Below, one piece after another: positions 44,360 through 54,687 of a stretch of 64,000 bases of DNA; positions within the stretch are counted from its first letter, which is position 1; each line of letters starts with the position of its first letter. The notes below the pieces were generated by a model. The model saw only the letters and a list, made by a program, of their open reading frames with translations. It did not search any database and was not told the DNA's origin. Source of the DNA: Arthonia radiata (taxonomy: Eukaryota > Ascomycota > Arthoniomycetes > Arthoniales > Arthoniaceae); NCBI GenBank assembly GCA_002989075.1, contig PSQN01000011.1:835131-899130 (forward strand). The letters run 5' to 3'. The translations under genes were made by a program, and so were the position numbers.

Positions 44360-45121
44360 ATGTTAAGCGTTCTCCGCAAAGCGCGCCTGAAGGACAAGTC
44401 TCTCCGCGTCTTGCTACTCGGACTCGACAATGCCGGCAAAACAACCATAGTCAAGCGCATACTGGGTGAGGACATCACCACGGTCTCTCCCACACTAGGC
44501 TTCCAAATCAGGACGATTGACTACGACGGGTAGACCCATATAAGATATTTCCGGCGATCAAGATGACACGCTAACTTATGCAGATACCAGCTCAATATTT
44601 GTGGGTTTTGTTGTCTCCTAAATCGCAGTCAGAATTGCAGGCGCAGTAATCAGCTGGCGACCGCATTTCATGAAGTACAATCGCGTTGCACTGATTAGAA
44701 TGCCTGCGTTCAAGCGCTGACTCCTGCCTTTAACACCGTTGAACCGTACTGACAGCAGGAAGGGGACGTAGGAGGACAGAAGACTCTTCGTACCTACTGG
44801 CGCAACTATTTCGAGAAGACAGACACGCTCATCTGGACGGTCGATGCCACTGACACGGGACGTCTTGATGATTGCCGTACAGAGCTCCATGGCCTCTTGC
44901 TCGAAGAAAGGTTGCAGGGTGCAAGTCTGCTCATCTTCAAGAACAAGTCCGACGTTCCCGGCTCTCTTTCCGAAAATGCAATTATCCAGGGACTGGATCT
45001 CAACAGCATCAAGACCCATGGTTGGAAGATCGTAACGTGCAGCGCGGCCACCGCCGAGGGTCTGGACAATGGTATAGCTTGGGTCGTTAGCGACGCAAAA
45101 CAGCGACTCTTCTTGTACTAA
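44360..45121 (+). CDS. ARL2: ADP-ribosylation factor-like GTPase Arl2
   Basis: Three exons, 44360-44529, 44584-44600 and 44763-45121, give 181 residues. Exon 2 is only 17 bases long and encodes YQLNI. The GTP-binding motifs are complete: P-loop GLDNAGKT, switch region TLGFQIRTIDYDG, WDVGGQ (Trp split by intron 2), NKSD and CSA. The sequence TYWRNYFEKTDTLIWTVD and GRLDDCRTELH identify Arl2 rather than Arf or Arl3. Arl2 works with tubulin cofactors in microtubule assembly (yeast Cin4). Unlike Arf, Arl2 is usually not myristoylated; the N-terminus MLSVLRKARLKDK lacks the Gly-2 needed. Intron 2 is 162 bp and ends in the less usual GAAG acceptor; the branch-like CTGAC is ten bases before it. The reconstruction is forced by conservation of WDVGGQ. 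Confidence 0.92.
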
Positions 45122-45259
45122 TGGACGAAAGGCGCACGTGAGAACAAGAACAGATCTTGAACCGAGCGCAATGCAGGTGCATTTGAAGTGGACTCTACGC
45201 ACGTTGATTTAATTAGGATAACCTCCTCACGCCTGACCTATCACTAGCCGCAATCCCTT

Positions 45260-47104
45260 CTATGCTGTAGCATACGAAGCCGGAGCACCCAATCCCACCG
45301 CAGTCAGTAACCTGCTAAACCTGGGCGTCCCGAACCCGGTAACCGCATCCCATCCTGTCGCCGCTGGGAAACCTGCAGTATCACAACCAGATGAGCTTCC
45401 ACTCAGCACATCCTCGAACGCCGTGTAACCCGTGCTGTACAACCAGGGGTTCAAGAAGCCAAGGGGTGCCTTTCCAGCGGCAATGAGAGCGTCGTTGACC
45501 AAAGCGATGACACTGGCAGCAGTGGGCGCAGATGCCGAGGTGCCGTCCAGGAGGACACTCCGACCCTTGTATATGGTGATGAAAGACTGTCCCTGCGCAG
45601 CGATGTCCGGATAGCCGCGGCCGCTGCGGTTGTAGAGACCAGCGTATTCGTCACCAAGGCTGGCGATGTAGGCGTTGACCTGTGCAGACTGGTACTCGGG
45701 TTGCGCAAAGTAGTTGGCGAAGCCCGCGCCGGACGTGAAGCCGTTCCTCGGGTCAGCGGCTGCGATCTCCGGGGTGAATTGCTGCGTCGCTCCCACCGTC
45801 GTGACATACGGGCACCCAGCTGGGAAGGATGGGATGAACTCGTTCGTATTGAGGCCATCGTTGCTGATGCACGAGCCGTTGGGCCCGACACCAGAATCAC
45901 CTGAACTAAAGAGCAACGTGACACCTCTGGCCCCTAGCTGGGCAAATTGATTGCAGACGGTCGTGGCGTACTCCTGTGGCACAGTCTGCTCATCGTCACC
46001 GTAAGAAGTAGAGATAGTCTGTGGGATCTCGCCATCAGCCTGACCGAGGACGTAGTTGACCCATTCGAGGTATGGCTCGTTCGTGTTCGTCGGAGTCCGT
46101 TGATCCGGAATGAACGGAGGCGAGCCGCCAGTGCTGTATGCCACAAGCGGCAAGGGATAAGCAATGCCTAGAATCGTCTCAGCGTCGAGATTGCCCTCCT
46201 CGCCCGCATTTGGATCGACGATTGCATCATCGATGTTGATCGCGCTGAAAGTCTGAGCAGCCCCAACAGCATCCGGACGATATTGCTGCAGAAACGCCTG
46301 GACATCTGTGCGGTTATTTGACTCGCCCAAGAAATTGTTGAGACCAATCAAGACAGTGCCGTTTGGAGCCTGCGGAACGTAGTCGTATGTCTCGTACAGG
46401 GTGCGGAGGCAGTCAGGTGTGATGCCAGCTGCGTTGCACGCTGTAGAGACAGGAGGCGGTGTGCTGCCAGCGTCCGTCGATTCTGCAACAAACCCAGCAG
46501 GCGCATCGACGGCGATTTCTGATATGGGCCTAAACGTACGTTTGTTTGGCGAAGCACGGAGGAAAGACGTAGTGGGCTGAATAGCAACGACGTGATCATG
46601 TAGGTGCTCTGGCAGAGACCATTTGGGCGCTCTGACGAGGTGGGTGCCATCTTCGTGCTTGTACACGGCGTAGTCGGTATCGAGCAGTTTCTCAGCAGAC
46701 TCGACTGGCAGCCGAATCTTGATCCAGTCTTTGGCGGCAGAGAAGTCTAGATCCGAGAGATAAATGCCATGGGAGCTGAGCCAGTCCGAGACCTGTGAGA
46801 CAGCGTCGTCTGACGGTTTCACGAGCTCATTGACCTCTTCAGAGGAGAGATGCTGGCCATACCGTTGGTGCGCAGGGTCGGAAACCTCGAACAAATGCTT
46901 CTCCAGCTCGTCGAATCGACCTTGCTTCAGACCAACCTGCATTTGAAGCTCGTGATCCTTCGGCGCGCTCATAACCCGCTCCCAGCCTCGAGGGACGAAG
47001 TGAGTCTCTTTGACCGCATAATTGGTGTTCTTGAATGAGTCGGGGAGGACGATGGCGAGCGATTGAGCGGTGAGGAGCGCCGCGACAGTCAGAGAATAGC
47101 GCAT
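45260..47104 (-). CDS. Secreted sedolisin-family peptidase (S53, tripeptidyl-peptidase type)
   Basis: A single exon of 614 residues. A signal peptide (MRYSLTVAALLTAQSLAIVL) is followed by the S53 propeptide (residues about 30-180; HLFEVSDPAHQRYGQHLSSE and the EKLLDTDYAVYKHEDG block). The catalytic domain has the Glu/Asp pair in EGNLD near residue 302, the oxyanion Asp in SSGDSGVG near 400, and the nucleophile in GTSASAP near 521. The usual SGTS is DGTSAS here. A calcium-site-like tail follows (LNPWLYS, DAVTGFGTPRF). It is an acid-active secreted endo- or tripeptidyl-peptidase that liberates peptides from extracellular protein. The family is common in saprobic and pathogenic fungi. It belongs to the sedolisin B/C-like group rather than to animal TPP1, though the subgroup is not certain. 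Confidence 0.93.
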   Translation of the reverse strand: MRYSLTVAALLTAQSLAIVLPDSFKNTNYAVKETHFVPRGWERVMSAPKDHELQMQVGLKQGRFDELEKHLFEVSDPAHQRYGQHLSSEEVNELVKPSDDAVSQVSDWLSSHGIYLSDLDFSAAKDWIKIRLPVESAEKLLDTDYAVYKHEDGTHLVRAPKWSLPEHLHDHVVAIQPTTSFLRASPNKRTFRPISEIAVDAPAGFVAESTDAGSTPPPVSTACNAAGITPDCLRTLYETYDYVPQAPNGTVLIGLNNFLGESNNRTDVQAFLQQYRPDAVGAAQTFSAINIDDAIVDPNAGEEGNLDAETILGIAYPLPLVAYSTGGSPPFIPDQRTPTNTNEPYLEWVNYVLGQADGEIPQTISTSYGDDEQTVPQEYATTVCNQFAQLGARGVTLLFSSGDSGVGPNGSCISNDGLNTNEFIPSFPAGCPYVTTVGATQQFTPEIAAADPRNGFTSGAGFANYFAQPEYQSAQVNAYIASLGDEYAGLYNRSGRGYPDIAAQGQSFITIYKGRSVLLDGTSASAPTAASVIALVNDALIAAGKAPLGFLNPWLYSTGYTAFEDVLSGSSSGCDTAGFPAATGWDAVTGFGTPRFSRLLTAVGLGAPASYATA

Positions 47105-47986
47105 GGTAACTGACTTCCACCAAAGCAGAGGGGAAACAAGGGACTACCAAGGCCTTGGGTGTGCAAAAATGCGTGCTCGTTTGATTTGACGCAGTAGGCT
47201 TGCTGTAGAGGAACGGAGCAGCGATGGGGAAAGGTGTCTCGGATGCCGCACACAATCGGAACGCCTTTTGATGAGGGTGGAGAGTTCTCAACGTCCTTGG
47301 CAAAAAAGAGATGACTTGAGTATTCATATATGTATCATACTAGTATCATGAAAAGTGGGGTGTGTCTTGGGAGAAGCGGAGTGGAAGGTGGCATCGCGGT
47401 AGAGTACTGGAATGCAAATACATTCAATTCGGTACCTTAGCGTTGGGTAATCACCGGACTGGCCAGTGTGACGAGAAGGTGCCTTGTCGTGCATGTCATT
47501 GTGCGCCGGAGGCTGGGGTAGTATGAATGATCGACGCAGGGATGCTGGCTTGTTATCGCAAGCGCCATCTTCAACACTGGCTCAGCTGCCCTTTTGAGAT
47601 CGACGCGCCAAGCCGGCGACTAGTTTGCAGATCTGGAAGCGAGGTAACGCGACTATCGCTGGGGTGGCTTGACAACGACCTCTGTGAATCTCTGCGCAGG
47701 AGCATGTATTTCTTCCTCAGGAGCCGGTTTATTGACGGCGATCAATTGCACCAGTCCTGCGAGGGACGAACCGATCCGGAGACGACCAACGCTGTGGACG
47801 CTGTGAACTGAATTAGTAGATATAACCTCAGAAAGCTGGAGAGTCTTTTCCCAAGGCGATTGAGTGTCAGGCACGTGGGGACCGTCGTTAGCGAGAAGTC
47901 AAAGCGCTTGCAATACTTTCCATCACCGGCATGCTCAATGAAGCTAATAAAACATCTCGAAACGGCGTCGAGGCTCAATCGCTCGT
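47105..47986. other. Intergenic region
   Basis: 882 bp upstream of the sedolisin gene and 3' to ATG27. A 94-codon frame (47527-47811) has no recognisable family. Nothing else is seen. Confidence 0.4.
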
Positions 47987-49096
47987 CTAGATCTGATTGT
48001 ATCCGCCACGAGAATGCGTGCCTTGCACTGTGTCGACAATCGCCCGGCCCCAGTCCTTGAGCAGATACGGAATGTCTCTTATAGTATCGCCATGCGGGAG
48101 AAGATCCCAGCCACGTGCGCCATGCCGGTTGTAATTCAGCCAGGAACCAAAGATGAGATAGGCTGCAACAAGGAGGAAAACGCTAGACATTGGTCAGCAT
48201 GTGATGAGGCACAATGGACTGTTAGAAATAGGATCACCCACATGATGACGAGCCAAGTAAAGAAACCCCACGAGCCCTCCCCACCTGTTCTGGGCTTCGC
48301 TGCCTCGCCTTCACAGGCGGATACCGTCTTCCATCTTATCCGCAAGACGTACTCTATTCCGCCCTTCTTATCGCTCACGGGTCCGTAGGAAATGAATTCG
48401 GGCTTCGATGTCTCAGAGCCTGGAGTCTCTTCTTTGTCATCGTCGCTGTCGTCCTCTTCTTTTGCAGACTCTCTCCGCCTCAGATTTAACGCCGGTGATG
48501 TATCCCCGCGTTTTTGCAACTTGTGCTGCGCATCTTTATCGCAGATGAGCGATGCGATCATCTTCGCAGGCTTTTTGTCGACTTTCCCACCATGCAGGTG
48601 TATCCGCACGCCTTCCAGGCCTTGTTCTTGATCGGCCTCGGACGACGAATCCTTGATGCGCTCGTAGCTGTCGGATAGCTGACTGCCAGTATCTGCAATG
48701 GTCCCTGCTATCGACCACGCAAACTTCACTCCGTCTTTGGTTTCCTTTGTGTCTGGGTCGTAACCTCGCATAAACGCACACGCTGTCGCAGGTCAGCTTT
48801 TTCACGGTGTGAAGCTTAGTATAGCCGCTGCACGTACCCCAAGAGCCAAAGCGACAACCACGCTCATCCTCTTCTCGGTGATGGTGAAGGGTGTGGCACA
48901 GGTCGAAGGTGAAGGTCGTATTTGTTGGCTCGCCGGTGTCCTCCGTGTCGAGGTAATATACAGATCGTGGGCCTTTCAGTGCCTCAATATTCCAAGTGAC
49001 ATCGTTGGCGACCACTTTGTCGCAGTGGACGCTTGCGGCGGTGGTCGTGAGGAGACAGGCAGTAGTGATAGCACCAGGTATCGAGAGCACGCGCAT
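47987..49096 (-). CDS. ATG27: Autophagy-related membrane protein Atg27
   Basis: Exons 49096-48838, 48782-48242 and 48182-47987 join in phase to 331 residues. A signal peptide (MRVLSIPGAITTACLLTTTA) precedes a lumenal mannose-6-phosphate-receptor-like domain with paired cysteines (SVHCDK, DLCHTLHHH, DERGC, CAFM, ASLICDKDAQHKL, CEGEAAKP). An acidic low-complexity stretch with KEEDDSDDDKEE interrupts the domain. A single transmembrane helix (WLVIIVFLLVAAYLIFGS, completed across intron 2) is followed by a short cytosolic tail with LNYNRHGARGWDLLPHGD. Atg27 cycles among Golgi, endosomes, vacuole and Atg9 reservoirs and supports Atg9 trafficking in yeast. The overall layout and the tail motif make the call good. 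The tail of YNQI could be a tyrosine-based sorting signal, which is inference. Confidence 0.88.
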
Positions 49097-49647
49097 GATT
49101 ACCCCTTTAGCACGAGGTCTGCTCGGGTTTGAACGAGCTCAATACTGGCCGTTGCGACAGGTGAGGATTATGGCCGCACTGATTGCCAGGATGACTCAGT
49201 TGACTCCAGGTTCAACAATCATGGTTGTTCGTGTTTCTAGCTTCAGATGCGCTTCGCGCGCCAGCTCAGTAAAAAGAGGCCTGAGATGCCTAACCTGCCT
49301 GTACTGTGCAATTAGCGTCTTGGCAGATGTAGCCGTTGGCTGCGGGCAATAGACTGGACGAAACGCTGCGAAGCACTTGCCCGCCTCTTCGGCATCCTGC
49401 TTCTCTTGACATCCGACAGCTTCACTTCTAGCTTTTCCAGACTGTCATTTCGAAAGCTTCGTGCTCAAATTGTATCATCCATCACCGACGTCGCTCCTTT
49501 GGCACCAGTCGTGGTCGAACCTGACACCCCGCCCCTGCTGTATGCCCACTGAGGTCGCGTGGCCAGCCAAGGCCGGACTATTCGATAGTCAATTCAAGAC
49601 ATCGCAACGAAAGCACACGCCGCAGCCGAGGCTGGTGAGTCTCAACC
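49097..49647. other. Divergent promoter region, ATG27 and SSH4-like gene
   Basis: 551 bp between head-to-head genes whose products both act in the endosome-vacuole system. No defined site is recognised. Confidence 0.4.
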
Positions 49648-51398
49648 ATGACATCGGCTGCGCCGGGCACTGGTTCGCCCTCCACAACGCTTCAGACTGT
49701 GATTAGCGCAACGGATTCGCTCGCCTCTTTACCAAGCCTACGTCCGAATAAAGTATGGGTCCAGCTACACACTGCAGACAGGACCGTATACGTCAAGGAA
49801 GATGCCAGCTTTACTGTCCAGCGGGGCATGGGCTCCACGGGCAAAGGTATTCTCATCGGCATGTTATCAGCGTTTGGCTCGGCTTTACTCGTTGCCCTCA
49901 TACTGGCTTTGGTCTACTTTTTCCGGTATACATCTCGGGGAAGGATCCTGTTAGATCGTATGGGTCGCCCTGGAGAGTTTGATGACGAACAAGCGTTCTT
50001 GCGAGAAGAAGAAGAGGCCCTTGAGCGCATGGACGATATATCACGATCTGACTATCTACGCGCTAAAGGTAATACAAAACAAGTGCGGTTGTGTCAAGTC
50101 TTCATCGTTAATGTTCTGTAGCTTATGCCCAAGCGAACCCCCCGGAGTCTGCTGAGACCGAGATCTCGCTCTCTCAATTCCTCGCCATACAGGAGAAAGG
50201 CGTGTCCGCATGGGAATTCGAGCCCGAGTTAGAGATCGCCAACTGCTTTGTCGAAGGTCGAACTGAGATAGAATTTTATGACTCAGAGTGCTGCGTTCAG
50301 TCGAACCTGCCGATACCGAAACAAAACGATGTCTACTACTGGGAAGCCAAGATCTACGACAAGCCCGACACTACAACCATTAGTATTGGTGTGACTACCA
50401 AACCGTATCCACTGTTTCGCCTCCCTGGGTTTCACAAGACGTCTGTTGGCTACGAATCCCTAGGTAACCGCCGCTTCAACCAGCCGTTTCAGCCCACGAC
50501 AAATTACGCCCCTCCCTACGTCAGGGGGGATGTGGTTGGGTGCGGGTATCGACCGAGGACTGGAACCGTATTCTTCACGCGCAATGGTAAGAAGCTTGAC
50601 GACGTGACGCACACTCTCAAGACACAGAATCTGTTCCCCACAGTGGGCGCCAATGGTCCCTGTAGCGTTCATGTCAATTTTGGTCAGATGGGCTTCGTCT
50701 TTATCGAAGCAAACGTAAAGAAGTGGGGCCTGGCGCCCATGACTGGCAGTCTCGCACCTCCTCCGCCGTACGGAAGTGAGGCTGGCAGCATCTTGGTGGA
50801 GAGCGGCCAACACGGCATCCCAGAAGGACAAGGTGCACACTTTTTCAGCAACCAAGGGATTCATGGTCGCTCGCGGAGCGCCACGGTACGGCAATCACGA
50901 CAACCTCCGACGAGCCCAGGACCGGAGCGCAGCCCGACTGATATCAGTCTTGCTCAGCTCGAACGGATACCCTCGAATGAGACATCACGATCAGAGTCTG
51001 ATGTTGGGGAGGGTACTAGTGCTGCCGCCATTGCAAGCGGAGATGAAATGATGACAGCCGAAGAGGTCATTCGATCCGAGACTTTGAGCTGCGATCAAAT
51101 TGGTGTTGAGCCGCCACCGCCGGAGTACAAAAGCCCTGGCGGCAGTGATTCAGACAGTGATCATGCATCAACACCGCGAGCCGGCTCAACACCAGTGCAG
51201 GACGAGCCGAGACAGAGACTGATCCCTCCGCCACGGACGAGCAGCCGACACAGTCCTCAAGGCCGAAATGGCTCCCGGAATCCACCTAGCCCTCCGATCC
51301 CGAGCTACGAGGCGGCGACTGGTCGGCCGTCGTTGGATGAGCGTGCAGGATCGAGCTCCGAAAGGCGGCGGCCAGACCGACGACGGGGGACACGGTAG
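49648..51398 (+). CDS. SSH4: SPRY-domain Rsp5 adaptor, Ssh4/Ear1-like
   Basis: Exons 49648-50068 and 50122-51398 give 565 residues. A transmembrane segment near residues 72-93 (ILIGMLSAFGSALLVALILA) follows a short lumenal part. The cytosolic region begins with a DExE-rich stretch (DDEQAFLREEEEALERMDDI), then a SPRY domain of about 180 residues (WEFEPELEIANCF, YYWEAKIYD, TTKPYPLFRLPGFHKTSVGY, VGCGYRPRTGTVFFTRNGKK). Two PPxY-type motifs occur after it (PPPPYG and PPPPEY), which would bind the WW domains of the ubiquitin ligase Rsp5/Nedd4. In yeast Ssh4 and Ear1 recruit Rsp5 to sort membrane proteins to the vacuole. The combination of TM, SPRY and PPxY is diagnostic for this family. A cryptic extra start upstream cannot be excluded. 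Confidence 0.9.
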
Positions 51399-51928
51399 GC
51401 AGAGAGGCAAGTTTGTTTTTTGGCGATTGCATAGCGTTCAGCGAGCGTGGGCGGGTGACGACGAGCATTGACACGTCTTTCGTTGAGTATATATGATGAG
51501 AGATCACGATGGGCAAAGCATTTGGATGACGATGAAGGGCCTACGAGACACCTAGCTGCCACTCTAATACCTGATGGTCAATGAAAGAATGCCACTTGTA
51601 GACATGCGCTTTCTGTTAGCTGTCATGATAGCTTGCGTGTGGCGTATGAGTGCGCTCGTCCAAGCAAAGCCAACGGATTGACTGCCTTTGACTGCAGGGA
51701 TGACAATAAAAGGCGAATCACAAGCACTACATCCTTGTTTGCAGACGCTATTATGCTTCAATACCGCAGATTCGAAATGAGCAATCATGATTATTGCCCA
51801 GCGGTCTTTAAAACCAAAACTAGAAGGGTATCCAGCGGATTGGTAGTGAAAGGCACTCGCAGAATCCTGTATCCGTGCATGTGCATAGCTGCTGTATCTT
51901 ACAAGCCAACTGCCATACTTCTTGCTCT
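51399..51928. other. Intergenic region between converging genes
   Basis: The 3' flanks of the SSH4-like gene and SEC63. Nothing recognised. Confidence 0.4.
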
Positions 51929-54188
51929 TCACTCCTCGTCTGTGTCGGTGTCGGTATCGGTATCTTCGTCTTCCTCCTCACTACTGCTCTCGTCTTCGTC
52001 TTCTTCCACCGCCCTCACTTTTCTCTTCTTCACCGCACCGCCCTTCATGGCTGCCATCTGTCCGGCCAAAGAGTCTACTCCCGTATTAGCGCACTGGCGA
52101 TGAAGATAAGATAGCAAAGAAACGGGACACAACTCACCTTCCTCAGGCTCACTGACATCCTCTTCCTCAATCCGCTCATCTTCTCTCGGCTCTTCGATCC
52201 TCATCACCACCTCCGTCGCCCCATCACATCCGATGTAACTATCACAGACGGTCCAACACGTGAAGTGATACTCTCCCACCTGTGGCGGAGCTTGAAACTG
52301 TATCCGCAAAGTTTGTACCGCAAACGTCGGCTCCGGAACCACCTCCCCATTCTCAGCTGTCTTGAAGATGGGCTTGTCGAATGTCGCAAATGTAAAAGGT
52401 GGTACTGCGACCTTCGCTTGTCGCGTGTCCGCGAGAAACACCCGCCAGCGTGGTGCATGATCCCGTGCAAAGTAGGGCGCGTGCACAAGCGGAGGCTGAA
52501 TGCGGTCTTCTTCCTCAAAGACGACTTTGGAATTCCCGGTTTTTGTGTCAGTGACGGTGCGTCGTTTTGTCTTGCCTTTGAGTGCCTGCAGATCGCCTTC
52601 CTTCGGATCAGGATCCTCGAGATCGGCTGGGTTGGGCGTGGGGATGGCTTCCTGGGGTACCGTGGGCGGTATGAAACGGACTTTGAGGATAAATTGAATG
52701 AGCGAGCCTGGAGTGAGGTGGCGCTCGCCGACGACCTTGAAAAAAGCGTGTTCGATGCGCGGCGCTGGTAACGAAGAGGCGACGCGCATAGCTGTGGCGT
52801 ATTGGGCGGGTGTTAGTAGAGGTAGTGAGGAGCCAATGGTAAGAGAGCGGCGTTTGGCGTCGGGGAGGCAGAGGAACGGATGAAGTGTCGCGGTGAGGCT
52901 TGGGTCGGCGGTTTGAGACTTGATGTGGTCGCAGAGAGGCGTAGTGAAGTAAGGAAGTTGGAGGAGCGGAGAGTTACTAGGCGCAGGTGGTACGGCTTGG
53001 ATGAGACATTGGCTGACCCGGTAGGAAGAAAGGAGTGGGCGGATGTTGCCCCAAGCGAGGGTCATGGACTGAAAGGCTTCGTTAAGGAAAAAGCCGATCG
53101 GTGCGGCTTCAAATTTCTCTGTGGCGGTTTGTTAGCTTCCGACGGGGTATGCAATAGCAAATGGACGTACGCTCGTTTAGCATAGAATCGCTGAGCTCGA
53201 CACGGTTCAAGTGCGCCCACATCAAGCTCAAGATCTTCCTTCGCTTCTCGTCGGATAACGTGAGTATCGTCTCTTGTTCTCGATCGGATAGCAGCGGCAC
53301 CAAAGCGGTCTTTGCGTCTGCCTTCCGTATCACCTTTGATTCCACCTTGCTCAAGCTTCCGTCACCGTGGTTGATATTCAACCTGCTGTCGTACTCATGC
53401 CCTGTGCTGACCGCGCTCACTACCCCACTCTCGTCCATGCTCTCATCGTACTCCCGGAAAAGATTGCTTGCGCTCTCTGCAAGGATGCCGTCTCTCGTGG
53501 ACTTTTGCGTACCATACCACCACCGACCAAGGAACCAGGGCAGTAATACGCCAAGTAGCGCCGCGTACAAGAGCAGCACGTATTTGCCGTTGCCTTCTTG
53601 TATTATGAATTGCGGTAATGCGATCCCAATGCTGAAGCTCTGCTTGCCGTCGGGGTGACCGAACTGAATGTAGTTGTTGCGCACCTCGTCATCTGTAAGG
53701 GTTTTGTATGCTTTCACGACCTCTACCCATGCCTCACTAATGCCTTCTGTTGTCTCATTTTTGCTGGCATCTGGTTGCCTCTTATCCGGGTGTTGTGTGA
53801 TGCTGAGCTTTTTGTAATGTTTTCTTATTTGGCTCTCACTTGCGCTGCGACTCAAGCCCAGGATTTCGTATGGATCCCAGATCTTCGGGGTGATCCTTTG
53901 AACGGTGACCATGAGATAGACCATGTATGCCATAGTCGCCCACCCCAGCACAGACAATAATATTCGCTTCAGCTTCCGCTCGCGCCGCTTCTGTTTGGCC
54001 TTCGACCGCAGTATGAGATCTTCATGTTCAGGCGCAAAGTCTGAGGATATGCGGGAGCCTGTGCTTTCAAGTTCTTTTGAAGGTTTGAGGATGGAATAGG
54101 TGGTGGGTATCGTGAAGAGCGCGGCAACGGTGACCACGAAGTAGGGGAAGAACTGGCCTTGCTCGTCATAGTTGTAATCGGTCGACAT
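51929..54188 (-). CDS. SEC63: Sec63, ER translocon J-domain protein
   Basis: Exons 54188-53171, 53118-52138 and 52077-51929 join in phase to 715 residues. Three membrane segments are seen (FVVTVAALFTIPTTYSIL, LLSVLGWATMAYMVYLM, and VLLLYAALLGVLLPWFLG). A lumenal J domain lies between the second and third, with DPYEILGLS and the HPD motif near residue 133, which stimulates BiP/Kar2. A cytosolic Sec63/Brl region follows (about residues 330-640), including HAPYFARDHAPRWRVFLAD and the C2-like strand FTCWTVCDSYIGCD. The tail is strongly acidic, ending in an Asp-Thr repeat. Sec63 drives post-translational translocation with Sec61, Sec62 and Kar2. Intron 2 is 60 bp, free of stops and divisible by three, so retention would only insert 20 residues before the acidic tail. 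Confidence 0.94.
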
Positions 54189-54687
54189 TATGGTATGAAA
54201 GCGCGGACATCAGCGCAGTGTGCGCCGGTCTGGAGATGGGTGTACGATGGTGGGAGCAACAGTTGTATGGGCTCAAGGCTTTGCCAGAACGCAAAAGATG
54301 TGGCCGATACGGCAATCGTGGCATATGATTGTCATGGGGGACACGCGGTTGAAGGGGTGGGGTACGTACTGGGATGGCTGCAGTGCTGAAAGAGATCCTC
54401 GTGGAAGCGAAATTGCGCGAGTCAAGAGCGTATAAATCAGGTATTGCTTACCCTGCCCTCACTCGCTGAGAAGATATTAGCCCAAACCCCTTGCTTCCAC
54501 CACCTCAACCTGATATCGACAGCTTTGTATCGGGATCATTGTCTGACAGCTCTGAGATCAGACTCCTTGTTTCGAAGAGTTTGCGAACTCACACGCCATC
54601 CAGTAAAGTCCACTGATGCCAACGTAAAACCGTCTCATCTTGTCTCTGCCACGCACGTGGAGTAAGTAGGAACACCAAACGACGAAA
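54189..54687. other. Divergent promoter region, SEC63 and kelch gene
   Basis: 499 bp between head-to-head genes. Nothing else recognised. Confidence 0.4.
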
